Part shown: positions 32,871-41,781 of the stretch, one piece after another | How positions within the stretch are numbered: position 1 is the stretch's first letter | How the letters are laid out: each line of letters starts with the position of its first letter | NCBI RefSeq assembly: GCF_900580865.1 | Contig: NZ_UTBZ01000191.1 | Location: 47,733 to 111,732, forward strand | Source of the DNA: Pseudomonas viridiflava | GTDB lineage: Bacteria > Pseudomonadota > Gammaproteobacteria > Pseudomonadales > Pseudomonadaceae | Length of the DNA stretch: 64,000 nucleotides | Direction: 5' to 3' | The notes under the pieces: generated by a model | Seen by the model: only the letters and a program-made list of their open reading frames with translations | Databases searched by the model: none | What the model was told of the DNA's origin: nothing | Program-made: the position numbers and the translations under genes

Positions 32871-35525
32871 ATGATTCAGTTTTCACCCGTCAAATCACCT
32901 TTGAGCCTGGCCTTGCTGCTGGCAATCAATACGCTGCCGGCCATCGCCGCCGACAGCACGGCAACCGAACCGACCACTCAACTGCAGCGTGTCGAAGTCA
33001 CGGGTACGGCAATCCGCCGGGTCGATGCAGAAACCGCGGTGCCGGTCACTATCCTGCGTGTCGAAGAATTGCGCGAGCAAGGTGTCACCACCACCGAGGA
33101 ACTGGTCAGCCGCATCTCCGCCAACCAGTCTTCGGTTGGCTCCGGGCGTTCGGTGGGGTCCAGCAGTGGCGGCGCGTCCTATGCCGATCTGCGGGGTATC
33201 GGCGCGAACAAGACCCTGGTGTTGCTCAACGGCCGGCGTCTGAGCAACAACGCCACCAATGCGATCAACGGCTCGGGTGTCGATCTCAACACCATTCCGT
33301 TCGCCGCCATTGACCGCGTGGAAGTGCTGCGCGATGGCGCCTCGGCGTTGTACGGCACCGATGCGATTGGCGGGGTGATCAACTTCATCACCAAGGCCAG
33401 CCTCACCGAAGGGCAGATCAGCACCAACTACGACACGCCAACCCATTCGGGTGGTGGTGAAAGTCGCAACTTTAGCGGTAGCTGGGGCTTCGGTGATTTG
33501 CAGGATGATCGCTTCAACGTCTTCGGTGTGGTCAGTTACGACAAGCAGCAACGCCTGGCCGCCGAAGATCGCCGCTACACCTACAACTATCAGCCGAACC
33601 GCGGACTCGATTACACCTCCGGCACCGCTTCGCCGGCCAACTGGAGTCAGGGCAGTAACGCCACCAACCCCTTGGCCGGTTCTGGCTGCAACGCACCGGG
33701 TCTGCTGGGGCGTAATGGCATCTGCCGGCAGAGCCTGTGGAATTACCTCGATCTGGTGCCGGAAACGGAGAAGACTTCGGCGTTCGCCAAAGCCACTGGC
33801 AAGCTGTCGGACGATCACAATGTCAGCCTCGAATACTTCTGGGCGCAAAACGAAAACCGCACGCAAATCGGCCCGGGCACGTTGATGGGCAATCAGGTCA
33901 ACCCCGGCACGGCTTTCTATCCGGGCAACGGCATCACCCCCGGGCCGAACGGATTCGCTCTCGACCCGACGCAACCGGTCGACGTGAACTGGCGTGAAAC
34001 CGCCGTCGGCGCGCGTCAGCATGAGGACGACAACACCAGTCAGCGTTTGCTTTTGAGTTTCGACGGCACGCTGGTCGGCTGGGATTACAACGTCGGCGCC
34101 TCGTACAACCAGAACAAGGTGGTTAACAGCATTCAGGACGGCTACGTCAATGACCGTGCCGTTAGCGCCGGTATCGCCAACGGCGTGATCAATCCGTTCG
34201 GCCCGCAGACGGCTGCCGGTTCGGCGCTGTTGGCCGCCAACGCGGTGGACGGCGATTACGCCACGGCGGTAGGGCGGGTGAAGGCCATCGACGGGCGTAT
34301 CAGTCGTGAAATCGGCGACTGGTTCGGAGCCGGTCCTTCGGCATTGGCGCTGGGCGGCGAGTACCGCAAGGAAGACTTCCATCAGGATTTCGCCGCATTT
34401 GCCGGCGATGTGCAAAGCCTCGGTGTCGATCCGAACGGCAGCGTCGCCGGGGATCGCAGCGTCTCCGCCGAATACGCCGAGGTCAACGTGCCGGTGCTCG
34501 ATAGCCTGGAACTGTCCGCCGCTGTGCGTCACGACAAGTACAGCGACTTCGGCAGCACCACCAATCCGAAGTACTCGTTCCGCTTCCAGCCATTCAAGGA
34601 ACTGGTGGTGCGCGGTGCCTACAGCGAAGGGTTCCGCGCACCGTCGTTGTATGAGTTGTACAACCCGACCTTTACCAGTTTCACCAACGCCAACTACAAC
34701 GATCCGCGCTTGTGCGCTGGCGGCAATCCGAGCAATGGCGGCATCGCCAACCGCGACTGCGCGCAGCAGTTCAATCGCACCAGCGGCGGCAATACCGACC
34801 TGAGCCCGGAAACCGCGCGCAACGTCACCCTCGGCTTTGTCTACCAGCCGTTCGAACGCCTGACTGCCGGGCTGGATTTCTGGTGGATCGACATCGCCAA
34901 CCAGATTGCCGAGTTCCCGGAATCGGCGGTGTTCGAGAATCCCGAGCTGTACCCCGATCGGCTGGTCCGCAAGCCGGATGGCTCCATCGATCACATCGTC
35001 ACCGGCCTGGCCAACCTCGGCAAGATCAAGACCAATGGCGTCGATGTCAGCTTCGATTACCGACTGCCGAGCACGCCGTACGGCAATTTCGGCATCGGCC
35101 TGCAAGGCACTTACGTCACCCGCTATGACTACCAGCAACAACTCAAGGGCGATTACATCGACAAGCTGGGTGATTTCCGTGGTGGCGACTTTGCCTCGGC
35201 GGGCGCCGTGGCGCGCTGGCGGCACAGCCTCACCGGCAGCTGGAATTACGGCCCGTTCGGCGCAGCCCTGACCAACCGTTACACCAGTGGTTACCACGAC
35301 TCCGATCGCGACACTCACGATTACGTCGGCTCTTACAACGTCTGGGATCTGGCCGGTACCTACACCTGGCGCAAGACCCTGAGCGTGACCCTCGGCGCGA
35401 AAAACCTGTTTGACCGCGAGCCACCGTTCAGCAACCAGACCTACACGTTCCAGAGCGGCTACGACCCGAAATATGGCGACCCGTTTGGGCGGACGCTGTA
35501 CACGCGGGTCAGTTACAAGTTCTGA
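32871..35525 (+). CDS. TonB-dependent receptor without STN domain
   Basis: An 884-residue outer-membrane receptor. Signal peptide about 1-26 (LALLLAINTLPAIAA); TonB-box-like QRVEVTGTAIRR; plug with LRGIGANKTLVLLNGRRLSNN and DGASALYGTDAIGGVINFIT; a beta barrel ending SYKF, with the normal terminal phenylalanine. It has no STN domain, so it should transport but not signal. It resembles receptor 1 in plug type. It is preceded by the same promoter-like signal, and the peptide importer genes follow, suggesting the same ligand class. Confidence 0.92.
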   Translation: MIQFSPVKSPLSLALLLAINTLPAIAADSTATEPTTQLQRVEVTGTAIRRVDAETAVPVTILRVEELREQGVTTTEELVSRISANQSSVGSGRSVGSSSGGASYADLRGIGANKTLVLLNGRRLSNNATNAINGSGVDLNTIPFAAIDRVEVLRDGASALYGTDAIGGVINFITKASLTEGQISTNYDTPTHSGGGESRNFSGSWGFGDLQDDRFNVFGVVSYDKQQRLAAEDRRYTYNYQPNRGLDYTSGTASPANWSQGSNATNPLAGSGCNAPGLLGRNGICRQSLWNYLDLVPETEKTSAFAKATGKLSDDHNVSLEYFWAQNENRTQIGPGTLMGNQVNPGTAFYPGNGITPGPNGFALDPTQPVDVNWRETAVGARQHEDDNTSQRLLLSFDGTLVGWDYNVGASYNQNKVVNSIQDGYVNDRAVSAGIANGVINPFGPQTAAGSALLAANAVDGDYATAVGRVKAIDGRISREIGDWFGAGPSALALGGEYRKEDFHQDFAAFAGDVQSLGVDPNGSVAGDRSVSAEYAEVNVPVLDSLELSAAVRHDKYSDFGSTTNPKYSFRFQPFKELVVRGAYSEGFRAPSLYELYNPTFTSFTNANYNDPRLCAGGNPSNGGIANRDCAQQFNRTSGGNTDLSPETARNVTLGFVYQPFERLTAGLDFWWIDIANQIAEFPESAVFENPELYPDRLVRKPDGSIDHIVTGLANLGKIKTNGVDVSFDYRLPSTPYGNFGIGLQGTYVTRYDYQQQLKGDYIDKLGDFRGGDFASAGAVARWRHSLTGSWNYGPFGAALTNRYTSGYHDSDRDTHDYVGSYNVWDLAGTYTWRKTLSVTLGAKNLFDREPPFSNQTYTFQSGYDPKYGDPFGRTLYTRVSYKF

Positions 35526-35563
35526 AAATGCTCAGAGACGGCGGGTTTTAGTCACCTATTGAT

Positions 35564-35605
35564 CTAAAGCCTGCCCTATAAAAATCGCCGGCCTGAAGCA
35601 CATCA
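35564..35605 (+). promoter_or_regulatory. candidate ECF promoter, copy 3 (yejABEF)
   Basis: CTAA (35564-35567), eight bases, CTATAAA (35576-35582), fifteen bases, GCACAT (35598-35603). The spacer is similar to copy 1 (AATCGCCGGCC against AAGCGCCGGCC). It lies about 150 bases before yejA, with a REP pair in between, and shows no ribosome-site hairpin like those of the receptors. Confidence 0.55.
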
Positions 35606-35641
35606 CAGGTAGGCAGGAAGTGTGGTGACTGTTCCGGCGTT

Positions 35642-35715
35642 ATCGCGAGCATGCTCACTCCTACATTGGGTTTGTGTTCACCGCAGACCCTTGTAGGAGT
35701 GAGCCTGCTCGCGAT
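35642..35715. repeat. REP pair in the yejA leader
   Basis: ATCGCGAGCATGCTCACTCC and, inverted, GGAGTGAGCCTGCTCGCGAT, about 34 bases apart. It lies between the candidate promoter and yejA, so it would be transcribed in the 5' untranslated region. Confidence 0.8.
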
Positions 35716-35751
35716 GAAGCCAGTAGCAGCACCGAGTAAAAGGATCTGCCC

Positions 35752-37593
35752 ATGTTCTCAAGGCTCATTTTATTCAGCGTTTGTGCGCTCTCGATTCCGT
35801 TCAGTTGGGCCGCACCGCAACCGGCGTTAACCGTCTACGGCGAAGCCGCCAAATACGCCCCCGACTTCCAGCACCTGGCCTACGCCAACCCCGACGCGCC
35901 GAAGGGCGGCAGCCTGCGCCGGTCTTCGCTGGAGAGCGGCCCGTTCGATCACCTGATTCCTTACACCGACAAAGGCACCGGCGTGGCGGACATCGATGGC
36001 TGGCTCTACGCGCCACTGGCCTATCGCAGCAAGGACGAACCCTACAGCGTCTACGGTCTGGTGGCGCAGCAGATGGAGCTGGATCCGGATCGTCGCTGGA
36101 TACGTTTTTACCTGAACCCGAAGGCGCGTTTCGACGACGGCGCACCGATCACCGCCGAAGACGTGCGTTACACCTTCGAGCTGTTCACTACCCAAGGCAG
36201 CCTCAAATACCGCCAGCAGTTTCGCGATGTCGCCGAGGTCGTCGTCGAGTCGCCGACGCAAGTGCGCTTCCTCTTCAAGAACAACGACAGTCGCACCTTG
36301 CCGCTGGACCTGGCGACACTGCCGGTGCTGCCCGAACATTGGTGGCGGACACGTGATTTCGCCGACGGCGGCGGTTTCGAGATTCCGCCGGGTAGCGGCC
36401 CGTATCGCCTCAGCGCGGTGGATGCCGGGCGCAGCGTGAAATTCCAGCGGGTGCAGGACTGGTGGGCCAAGGATCTGCCGATCACCCGCGGCCTCTACAA
36501 CTTCGATCAATTGAGCGTGGAGTTCTTCGCCGACACCGACGTGTCACGGCAGGTGCTCAAGGCCGGCGGCTTCGATTACAACCGCGAGTTCTCCGCCACC
36601 AGCTTCACCATCGGTTACGCCGGGGCCGCACTGGAGCAAGGCAAATTGCTCCGTGAACATCTCGCGCCCGGTGCCGCGCAAGGCGCGCAAGGCTTTGTGT
36701 TCAACCTGCAGAAACCGCCGTTTCAGGATCGTCGTGTGCGCCAGGCAATCGCCATGCTCTGGGATTTCGAATGGACCAACCGGCAGATGATGCGCGGCAT
36801 GTACCTGCGTCAGCGCAGCTACTTCTCCCACAGCGCCCTGGCGGCCACCGCGTTGCCGGATGCCGAAGAGCTGAAGATTCTTGAGCCATTGCGCGGACAG
36901 ATTCCCGATGAAGTGTTCACCACGGTGTTTGAAGCATCGAAAACCGACGGCAGTGGCAACATCCGCGCTGAACAATTGCAGGCGCTGAAACTGCTGGAAG
37001 CCGCTGGCTGGAAACCTCAGGGCGATCAGTTGGTGAACGCCAATGGCGAGCCTCTGCACTTCACGTTTCTCAATGGCCAGAAAGGTTTCGAACGGCTGTT
37101 GTTGCCGTTCAAACGCAACCTGGCGCAGATCGGCATCGGCTTCGATATTCGCCAGGTCGACACCGCGCAATACACCAACCGCGTGCGCAATCGCGACTAC
37201 GACATGATCGTTGCCGGTTACCCGGTGAGTCAGGCGCCGGGGCGCGAGATGTTCAATTACTTCGGCTCCGACGGTGCCGCTGATCCCGGCTCGAATAATT
37301 ACATGGTGCTGCGCGATCCTGCCGTCGATGCACTGCTCGAAGGGCTGGTGCAGGCCGACAATCGCGAGAGTCTGCTGCGTCACGCCCATGCGCTGGATCG
37401 AGTGTTGCAGTGGGGCTACTACTGGGTACCCAACTATTACCCGCCGGGGATTTCCACGGTGTGGTGGAACCGCTTCGGCCGACCGGCGATTGCCCCGTTG
37501 TACGACGCAGGCCTCGACACCTGGTGGGAAATCAGCCCGATTGCATTGACGTCAGCGCAGATGCCCAAGGAGTACAGCCATGTGGGGTTATAG
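35752..37593 (+). CDS. yejA: oligopeptide ABC transporter substrate-binding protein (YejA/NppA-like)
   Basis: A 613-residue periplasmic binding protein with a signal peptide (LILFSVCALSIPFSWA, cleavage about residue 20). The mature part starts LTVYGEAAKYAPDFQHLAYANPDAPKGGSL, characteristic of YejA-type members of family 5 solute-binding proteins, and later has QKPPFQDRRVRQAIAMLWDFEW. YejA-type proteins bind peptides such as microcin C or peptidyl-nucleoside compounds (family knowledge). The permease gene overlaps its end by 14 bp. In this place it would take over the ligand brought in by the two receptors (inference). Confidence 0.9.
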   Translation: MFSRLILFSVCALSIPFSWAAPQPALTVYGEAAKYAPDFQHLAYANPDAPKGGSLRRSSLESGPFDHLIPYTDKGTGVADIDGWLYAPLAYRSKDEPYSVYGLVAQQMELDPDRRWIRFYLNPKARFDDGAPITAEDVRYTFELFTTQGSLKYRQQFRDVAEVVVESPTQVRFLFKNNDSRTLPLDLATLPVLPEHWWRTRDFADGGGFEIPPGSGPYRLSAVDAGRSVKFQRVQDWWAKDLPITRGLYNFDQLSVEFFADTDVSRQVLKAGGFDYNREFSATSFTIGYAGAALEQGKLLREHLAPGAAQGAQGFVFNLQKPPFQDRRVRQAIAMLWDFEWTNRQMMRGMYLRQRSYFSHSALAATALPDAEELKILEPLRGQIPDEVFTTVFEASKTDGSGNIRAEQLQALKLLEAAGWKPQGDQLVNANGEPLHFTFLNGQKGFERLLLPFKRNLAQIGIGFDIRQVDTAQYTNRVRNRDYDMIVAGYPVSQAPGREMFNYFGSDGAADPGSNNYMVLRDPAVDALLEGLVQADNRESLLRHAHALDRVLQWGYYWVPNYYPPGISTVWWNRFGRPAIAPLYDAGLDTWWEISPIALTSAQMPKEYSHVGL

Positions 37594-38644
37594 CCTGCGC
37601 CGTCTGCTGCTGATCGTGCCGACCTTGCTCGCGATCCTGCTGGTCAATTTCGTCATCGTGCAAGCCGCGCCCGGTGGCCCGGTGGAGCAGGCCATCGCGC
37701 GCTTGCAAGGCATTGGCGTCGGCGCGGCGGTGGGTTCCAGCCATGTCGAAACCGTCGGTGGCGAATCCCGCGCCACCCGCGGACTCGACCCGAAACTGGT
37801 GGCCGATATCGAGCGGCAGTACGGCTTCGACAAACCCGCCAGCGAGCGTTTGTGGCTGATGCTCAAAAGCTATGCGCGACTGGACTTCGGGCAGAGTTTC
37901 TTTCGCGGTGCCAGCGTCACGGAACTGATCTGGCAGAAACTGCCGGTGACCGTGTCGCTGGGCCTGTGGGCGACACTGATCACCTATCTGGTGTCGATTC
38001 CGCTGGGCATTCGCAAAGCCGTGCACAACGGCTCGGCGTTCGATGTCTGGAGCAGTGTGGCGATCATCATCGGCTATGCGCTGCCAGGGTTTCTCTTCGC
38101 GCTGCTGCTGATCGTGGTGTTTGCCGGCGGCACGGCGCTGGACTGGTTTCCGGTGCGCGGACTGGTCTCGGAAAACTTCGCCGAGCTGTCGCCGTGGGCC
38201 AAAGTGGCTGACTATTTCTGGCATTTGGTGCTGCCAGTGATTGCCTTGGTCATCGGCGGTTTCGCCACGTTGACGATCCTGACCAAGAACAGCTTTCTCA
38301 ACGAGATCTCGCGCCTGTACGTGGTGACCGCGCGCGCCAAAGGGCTGAGTCAAAGGCAGGTGTTGTACGGCCATGTGTTTCGCAATGCGATGCTGCTGGT
38401 CGTCGCCGGTTTGCCGCAAGCCTTGGTGACGGTGTTCTTCGGCGGTTCGTTGCTGATCGAAGTGATCTTTTCCCTCGATGGCCTCGGCCGCCTCAGTTAC
38501 GAAGCGGCGGTCGCGCGCGATTATCCGGTGGTGTTCGGCTCGCTGTTTATCTTCACCCTGTTTGGCCTGCTGATAAAACTGCTCGGCGACCTCTGCTACA
38601 CGCTGGTCGACCCGCGTATCGACTTCACCGCGAGGGCTGCCTGA
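37580..38644 (+). CDS. yejB: peptide ABC transporter permease (YejB-like)
   Basis: A 354-residue inner-membrane permease with an N-terminal helix (LRRLLLIVPTLLAILLVNFVIVQ) followed by the typical AAPGGPVEQAIARL and a long periplasmic loop, then five further helices. The EAA loop reads YVVTARAKGLSQRQVLYGHVFRNAML. It overlaps yejA by 14 bp and shares one base with yejE. Length and start pattern match YejB. Confidence 0.92.
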   Translation: MWGYSLRRLLLIVPTLLAILLVNFVIVQAAPGGPVEQAIARLQGIGVGAAVGSSHVETVGGESRATRGLDPKLVADIERQYGFDKPASERLWLMLKSYARLDFGQSFFRGASVTELIWQKLPVTVSLGLWATLITYLVSIPLGIRKAVHNGSAFDVWSSVAIIIGYALPGFLFALLLIVVFAGGTALDWFPVRGLVSENFAELSPWAKVADYFWHLVLPVIALVIGGFATLTILTKNSFLNEISRLYVVTARAKGLSQRQVLYGHVFRNAMLLVVAGLPQALVTVFFGGSLLIEVIFSLDGLGRLSYEAAVARDYPVVFGSLFIFTLFGLLIKLLGDLCYTLVDPRIDFTARAA

Positions 38645-39666
38645 TGCTGACCCTATCTCCCATCGCTCAGCGCCGCTGGGCGCGCTTCAAGGCGCATCGC
38701 CGTGGCTGGTGGTCGTTGTGGCTGTTTCTCGCGCTGTTCGGCTTGAGCCTCGGCGGTGAGTTGGTGGCCAATGACAAACCGTTGTTGGTGACGTATCAGG
38801 GCGACTGGTATTTCCCGGCGTTCAAGCGTTACACCGAGCAGGATTTCGGCGGCGAGTTGCCGTTTCAGCCGGACTATCGCAGCACGCAGGTGCGGCAATT
38901 GATCGAGGGGCAGGGCGGGCGGATGTGGTTTGCGCCGATTCCGTTCGCGTTCGACACGGTCAATTACGACCTGACGGAACCGGCACCGAGTCCGCCCAGT
39001 GGCGACAACTGGCTGGGCACCGATGATCAGGCGCGCGATGTGCTGGCGCGGGTGATTTTCGGCACACGTGTATCGCTGCTGTTTGCCTTGGCGCTGACGG
39101 CGGCGAGTGCGTTGATCGGTATCGCCGCCGGGGCGTTGCAGGGTTACTACGGCGGTTGGGTCGACCTGATCGGTCAGCGCGTGCTGGAGGTGTGGTCGGG
39201 GCTGCCGGTGTTGTACCTGCTGATCATCCTGTCCGGGTTTGTCGAGCCGAATTTCTGGTGGTTGCTGGGGATCATGGCGCTGTTTTCCTGGTTGAGCCTG
39301 GTCGATGTGGTGCGGGCCGAGTTCCTGCGCAGTCGCGGTCTGGAGTACGTGAAAGCGGCGCGGGCGCTGGGTGTCGGCGATGCGCAAGTGATCGTTCGGC
39401 ACATCCTGCCCAATGCCATGAGCGCAACGCTGACCTATCTGCCGTTCATTCTTACCGGGGCGATTGCGACGTTATCGGCGCTGGATTTTCTCGGCTTCGG
39501 CATGCCGGCCGGCAGCGCTTCGCTGGGCGAGTTGATCGGCCAGGGCAAAAGTAATCTGCAAGCGCCGTGGCTTGGCCTGACCGCCTTCTTTGCCTTGGCG
39601 CTGATCCTTTCATTGCTGGTATTCATCGGCGAGGCCTGCCGCGATGCGTTTGATCCAAGGACTTGA
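38644..39666 (+). CDS. yejE: peptide ABC transporter permease (YejE-like)
   Basis: A 340-residue permease. The N-terminal segment RRWARFKAHRRGWWSLWLFLALFGLSLGGELVAN is typical for YejE, followed by a periplasmic part with the family segment NWLGTDDQARDVLARVIFGTRVSL and an EAA loop (VKAARALGVGDAQVIVRHILPNAM). Its first codon overlaps the yejB stop (TGATG), and the ATPase gene starts one base after its stop. Confidence 0.92.
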   Translation: MLTLSPIAQRRWARFKAHRRGWWSLWLFLALFGLSLGGELVANDKPLLVTYQGDWYFPAFKRYTEQDFGGELPFQPDYRSTQVRQLIEGQGGRMWFAPIPFAFDTVNYDLTEPAPSPPSGDNWLGTDDQARDVLARVIFGTRVSLLFALALTAASALIGIAAGALQGYYGGWVDLIGQRVLEVWSGLPVLYLLIILSGFVEPNFWWLLGIMALFSWLSLVDVVRAEFLRSRGLEYVKAARALGVGDAQVIVRHILPNAMSATLTYLPFILTGAIATLSALDFLGFGMPAGSASLGELIGQGKSNLQAPWLGLTAFFALALILSLLVFIGEACRDAFDPRT

Positions 39667-39667
39667 T

Positions 39668-41242
39668 ATGCCGGAACATCTGATTGAAATACGTGACTTG
39701 CGCGTCGCCTTCAATGGTCAGACCGTGGTGCACGGCATCGACCTCGATATCCGCCCTGGCGAGTGCCTGGCGCTGGTCGGGGAATCCGGCTCGGGCAAAT
39801 CGGTGACGGCGCACAGCATTCTGCAATTGCTTGACCCGGCCATCACGCAGATTGACGGCAGCATCCGCTATGCCGGCGAGGAGTTGCTTGGCGTGCATGA
39901 GCGCTACTTGCGGCAACTGCGTGGCAACCGCATCGCGATGATTTTTCAGGAGCCGATGAGCTCGTTGAACCCTTTGCATACGATTGAGCGGCAACTGGGC
40001 GAAAGCCTGGCGCTGCACAAGGGACTGGCCGGGGCGGCGGCGCGTCAGCGCATTGTGCAGTTGCTCGAACTGGTGGGCATTCAACGCCCGCGCGAACGGC
40101 TCAAGGCTTATCCGCATCAACTGTCGGGCGGTCAGCGCCAACGGGTGATGATTGCCATGGCGCTGGCCTGCGAGCCGCAGTTGCTGATCGCCGACGAGCC
40201 GACCACCGCGCTGGACGTGACCGTGCAACGCAAGATCTTGTTGCTGCTCAAAGAACTGCAGGAGCGGTTGGGCATGGCGTTGTTGATCATCAGCCATGAT
40301 CTGAATCTGGTGCGCAATATCGCTCAGCGGGTGGCAGTCATGCGTGGCGGATTGATCGTCGAGCAGGCGCCCTGTGAACAGTTGTTCAACGCGCCGCAGC
40401 ATCCTTACAGCATTGAGTTGCTCAACGCCGAACCGGGGGGTGAGGCGTTATGTCGGGAACCCGCTGAGGATTTGCTGGAGGTGCGTGATCTCAATGTGCG
40501 CTTCCGTTTGGGTGGTGGTTGGTTGCGCGCGAAGTCCTGGTTGCACGCGGTCAACGGCATTGATTTGAATCTTCAGCGCGGCAAAACCTTGGGGATTGTT
40601 GGCGAGTCCGGTTCCGGCAAGTCGACGCTGGGCCAGGCGATTCTGCGTTTGCTCGATGCCCAAGGCAGCATCCGCTTTCAGGGCGAGGCGCTGGAGCACT
40701 TGAGCGGCAAACAACTCCGGCCACTGCGCAAACGCCTGCAAGTGGTGTTTCAGGATCCGTTTGGCAGCCTCAGTCCACGTTTGTGCGTGGAGCAGATCAT
40801 CGCCGAAGGTTTACAGGTGCACAGTGATTTGAATGCCGCTGAGCGCGAACGGGCGGTGATTGATGTGTTGCGTGAAGTCGGTCTCGATCCGGCAACGCGG
40901 CATCGCTATCCCCACGAATTTTCCGGCGGTCAGCGGCAGCGCATCGCCATTGCCCGGGCGCTGGTGCTCAAGCCCGACTTGATCCTGCTGGATGAGCCGA
41001 CGTCGGCACTGGATCGCACGGTGCAAAAGCAGATCGTTGGGTTGTTGCGACGTTTGCAGGCGGAGCACGGCTTGACCTATCTGTTCATCAGCCACGATCT
41101 GGCGGTGGTGCGCGCGTTGGCCCATGACTTGATTGTGATGAAGGAAGGCGAGGTGGTGGAGCGTGGCGAAACAAATGCGCTGTTTCATGCAGCGCAGCAT
41201 CCGTATACCCGAGAGTTGCTGGCGGCTTCGTTCACCGGGTAA
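39668..41242 (+). CDS. yejF: peptide ABC transporter ATP-binding protein with two ABC domains (YejF-like)
   Basis: A 524-residue protein with two nucleotide-binding domains in one chain. Walker A motifs GESGSGKS appear near residues 40 and 320; signatures LSGGQRQRVMIAMAL and FSGGQRQRIAIARAL; Walker B regions LLIADEPTTALD and LILLDEPTSALD. This double arrangement is the YejF/NppD form, unlike the separate OppD and OppF. The start at 39668 has AAGGA seven bases upstream. It closes the four-gene importer operon; a hairpin repeat follows its stop. Confidence 0.93.
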   Translation: MPEHLIEIRDLRVAFNGQTVVHGIDLDIRPGECLALVGESGSGKSVTAHSILQLLDPAITQIDGSIRYAGEELLGVHERYLRQLRGNRIAMIFQEPMSSLNPLHTIERQLGESLALHKGLAGAAARQRIVQLLELVGIQRPRERLKAYPHQLSGGQRQRVMIAMALACEPQLLIADEPTTALDVTVQRKILLLLKELQERLGMALLIISHDLNLVRNIAQRVAVMRGGLIVEQAPCEQLFNAPQHPYSIELLNAEPGGEALCREPAEDLLEVRDLNVRFRLGGGWLRAKSWLHAVNGIDLNLQRGKTLGIVGESGSGKSTLGQAILRLLDAQGSIRFQGEALEHLSGKQLRPLRKRLQVVFQDPFGSLSPRLCVEQIIAEGLQVHSDLNAAERERAVIDVLREVGLDPATRHRYPHEFSGGQRQRIAIARALVLKPDLILLDEPTSALDRTVQKQIVGLLRRLQAEHGLTYLFISHDLAVVRALAHDLIVMKEGEVVERGETNALFHAAQHPYTRELLAASFTG

Positions 41243-41343
41243 CCCTGTAGGAGCTGTCGAGTGAAACGAGGCTGCGATCTTTTGACTTTGCTTTCTAAAA
41301 AAACAGGGTCAAAAGATCGCAGCGTGCCGCAGCTCCTACAGGG
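41243..41343. repeat. REP-type long hairpin, possible bidirectional terminator
   Basis: Arms CCCTGTAGGAGCTG and CAGCTCCTACAGGG enclose the inverted pair CTGCGATCTTTTGA/TCAAAAGATCGCAG. It is nearly identical to 59219-59313. It follows yejF directly. Confidence 0.85.
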
Positions 41344-41352
41344 CCGAAACGC

Positions 41353-41379
41353 AAAAATCCCGCCACAGGGGGCGGGATT
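41353..41379 (-). terminator. rho-independent terminator for the SCP2-domain gene
   Basis: Nine-base stem AATCCCGCC/GGCGGGATT with a short loop, followed on the minus strand by a T run (TTTTT including the end of the stem). It lies 22 bases after the stop of the gene at 41401-41718. Confidence 0.85.
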
Positions 41380-41400
41380 CTTGTGCCACTGAACGCGCTT

Positions 41401-41718
41401 TTACGCCGGGAACAGCTCAGACAGTTTCATCGACAGCATCATGTCGCCTTCAACGCGCAGCTTGCCGCCCATGAAGGCCTGCATGCCGTCGGTTTCGCCG
41501 CTGACGATACCTTTCAGGGTTTCGCTGTCCAGCACCAGCGTGCAGTTGGCGTCCGGATTTTCGCCTTCCTGGATGTCGCAGGTGCCGTCTTTGACGATCA
41601 GCGAGTACTGCTTGTCTTCGTCAGTGATGTTGAAACCGAAGACCAGATCCAGACCGGCAGCAGCGGCTGGGTTGAACTTGGCTTGCATTGCTTTTACGGC
41701 ATCGGCTACGGAGGTCAT
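41401..41718 (-). CDS. SCP2 sterol-binding-domain protein
   Basis: A 105-residue single SCP2-type domain (MTSVADAVKAMQAKFNPAAAA, FGFNITDEDKQYSLIVKDGTC, then ANCTLVLDSETLKGIVSGETDGMQAFMGGKLRVEGD). These small proteins bind acyl chains or other hydrophobic ligands in the cytoplasm; the physiological ligand is not known. The ATG at 41718 has AAGGA eight bases upstream; a longer frame from 41769 adds 17 residues without support. A histidine-phosphatase gene lies 63 bp upstream on the same strand and may be co-transcribed. Confidence 0.9.
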   Translation of the reverse strand: MTSVADAVKAMQAKFNPAAAAGLDLVFGFNITDEDKQYSLIVKDGTCDIQEGENPDANCTLVLDSETLKGIVSGETDGMQAFMGGKLRVEGDMMLSMKLSELFPA

Positions 41719-41781
41719 GGTTCGATCCTTTCTTGGTAATAGGAGCTGGTTGATTACAGCAAGGTTCACAGCTAACCGGAC

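Noticed and set aside
32895..35318. A very long open frame on the minus strand opposite receptor 2, and similar ones opposite metH (53619-56396), cti (56845-59115) and the transporter genes (4412-6085)
   Set aside because: They mirror strongly coding genes in GC-rich DNA with G/C third positions, which leaves few stops on the other strand. None has recognisable protein motifs or a plausible ribosome site.
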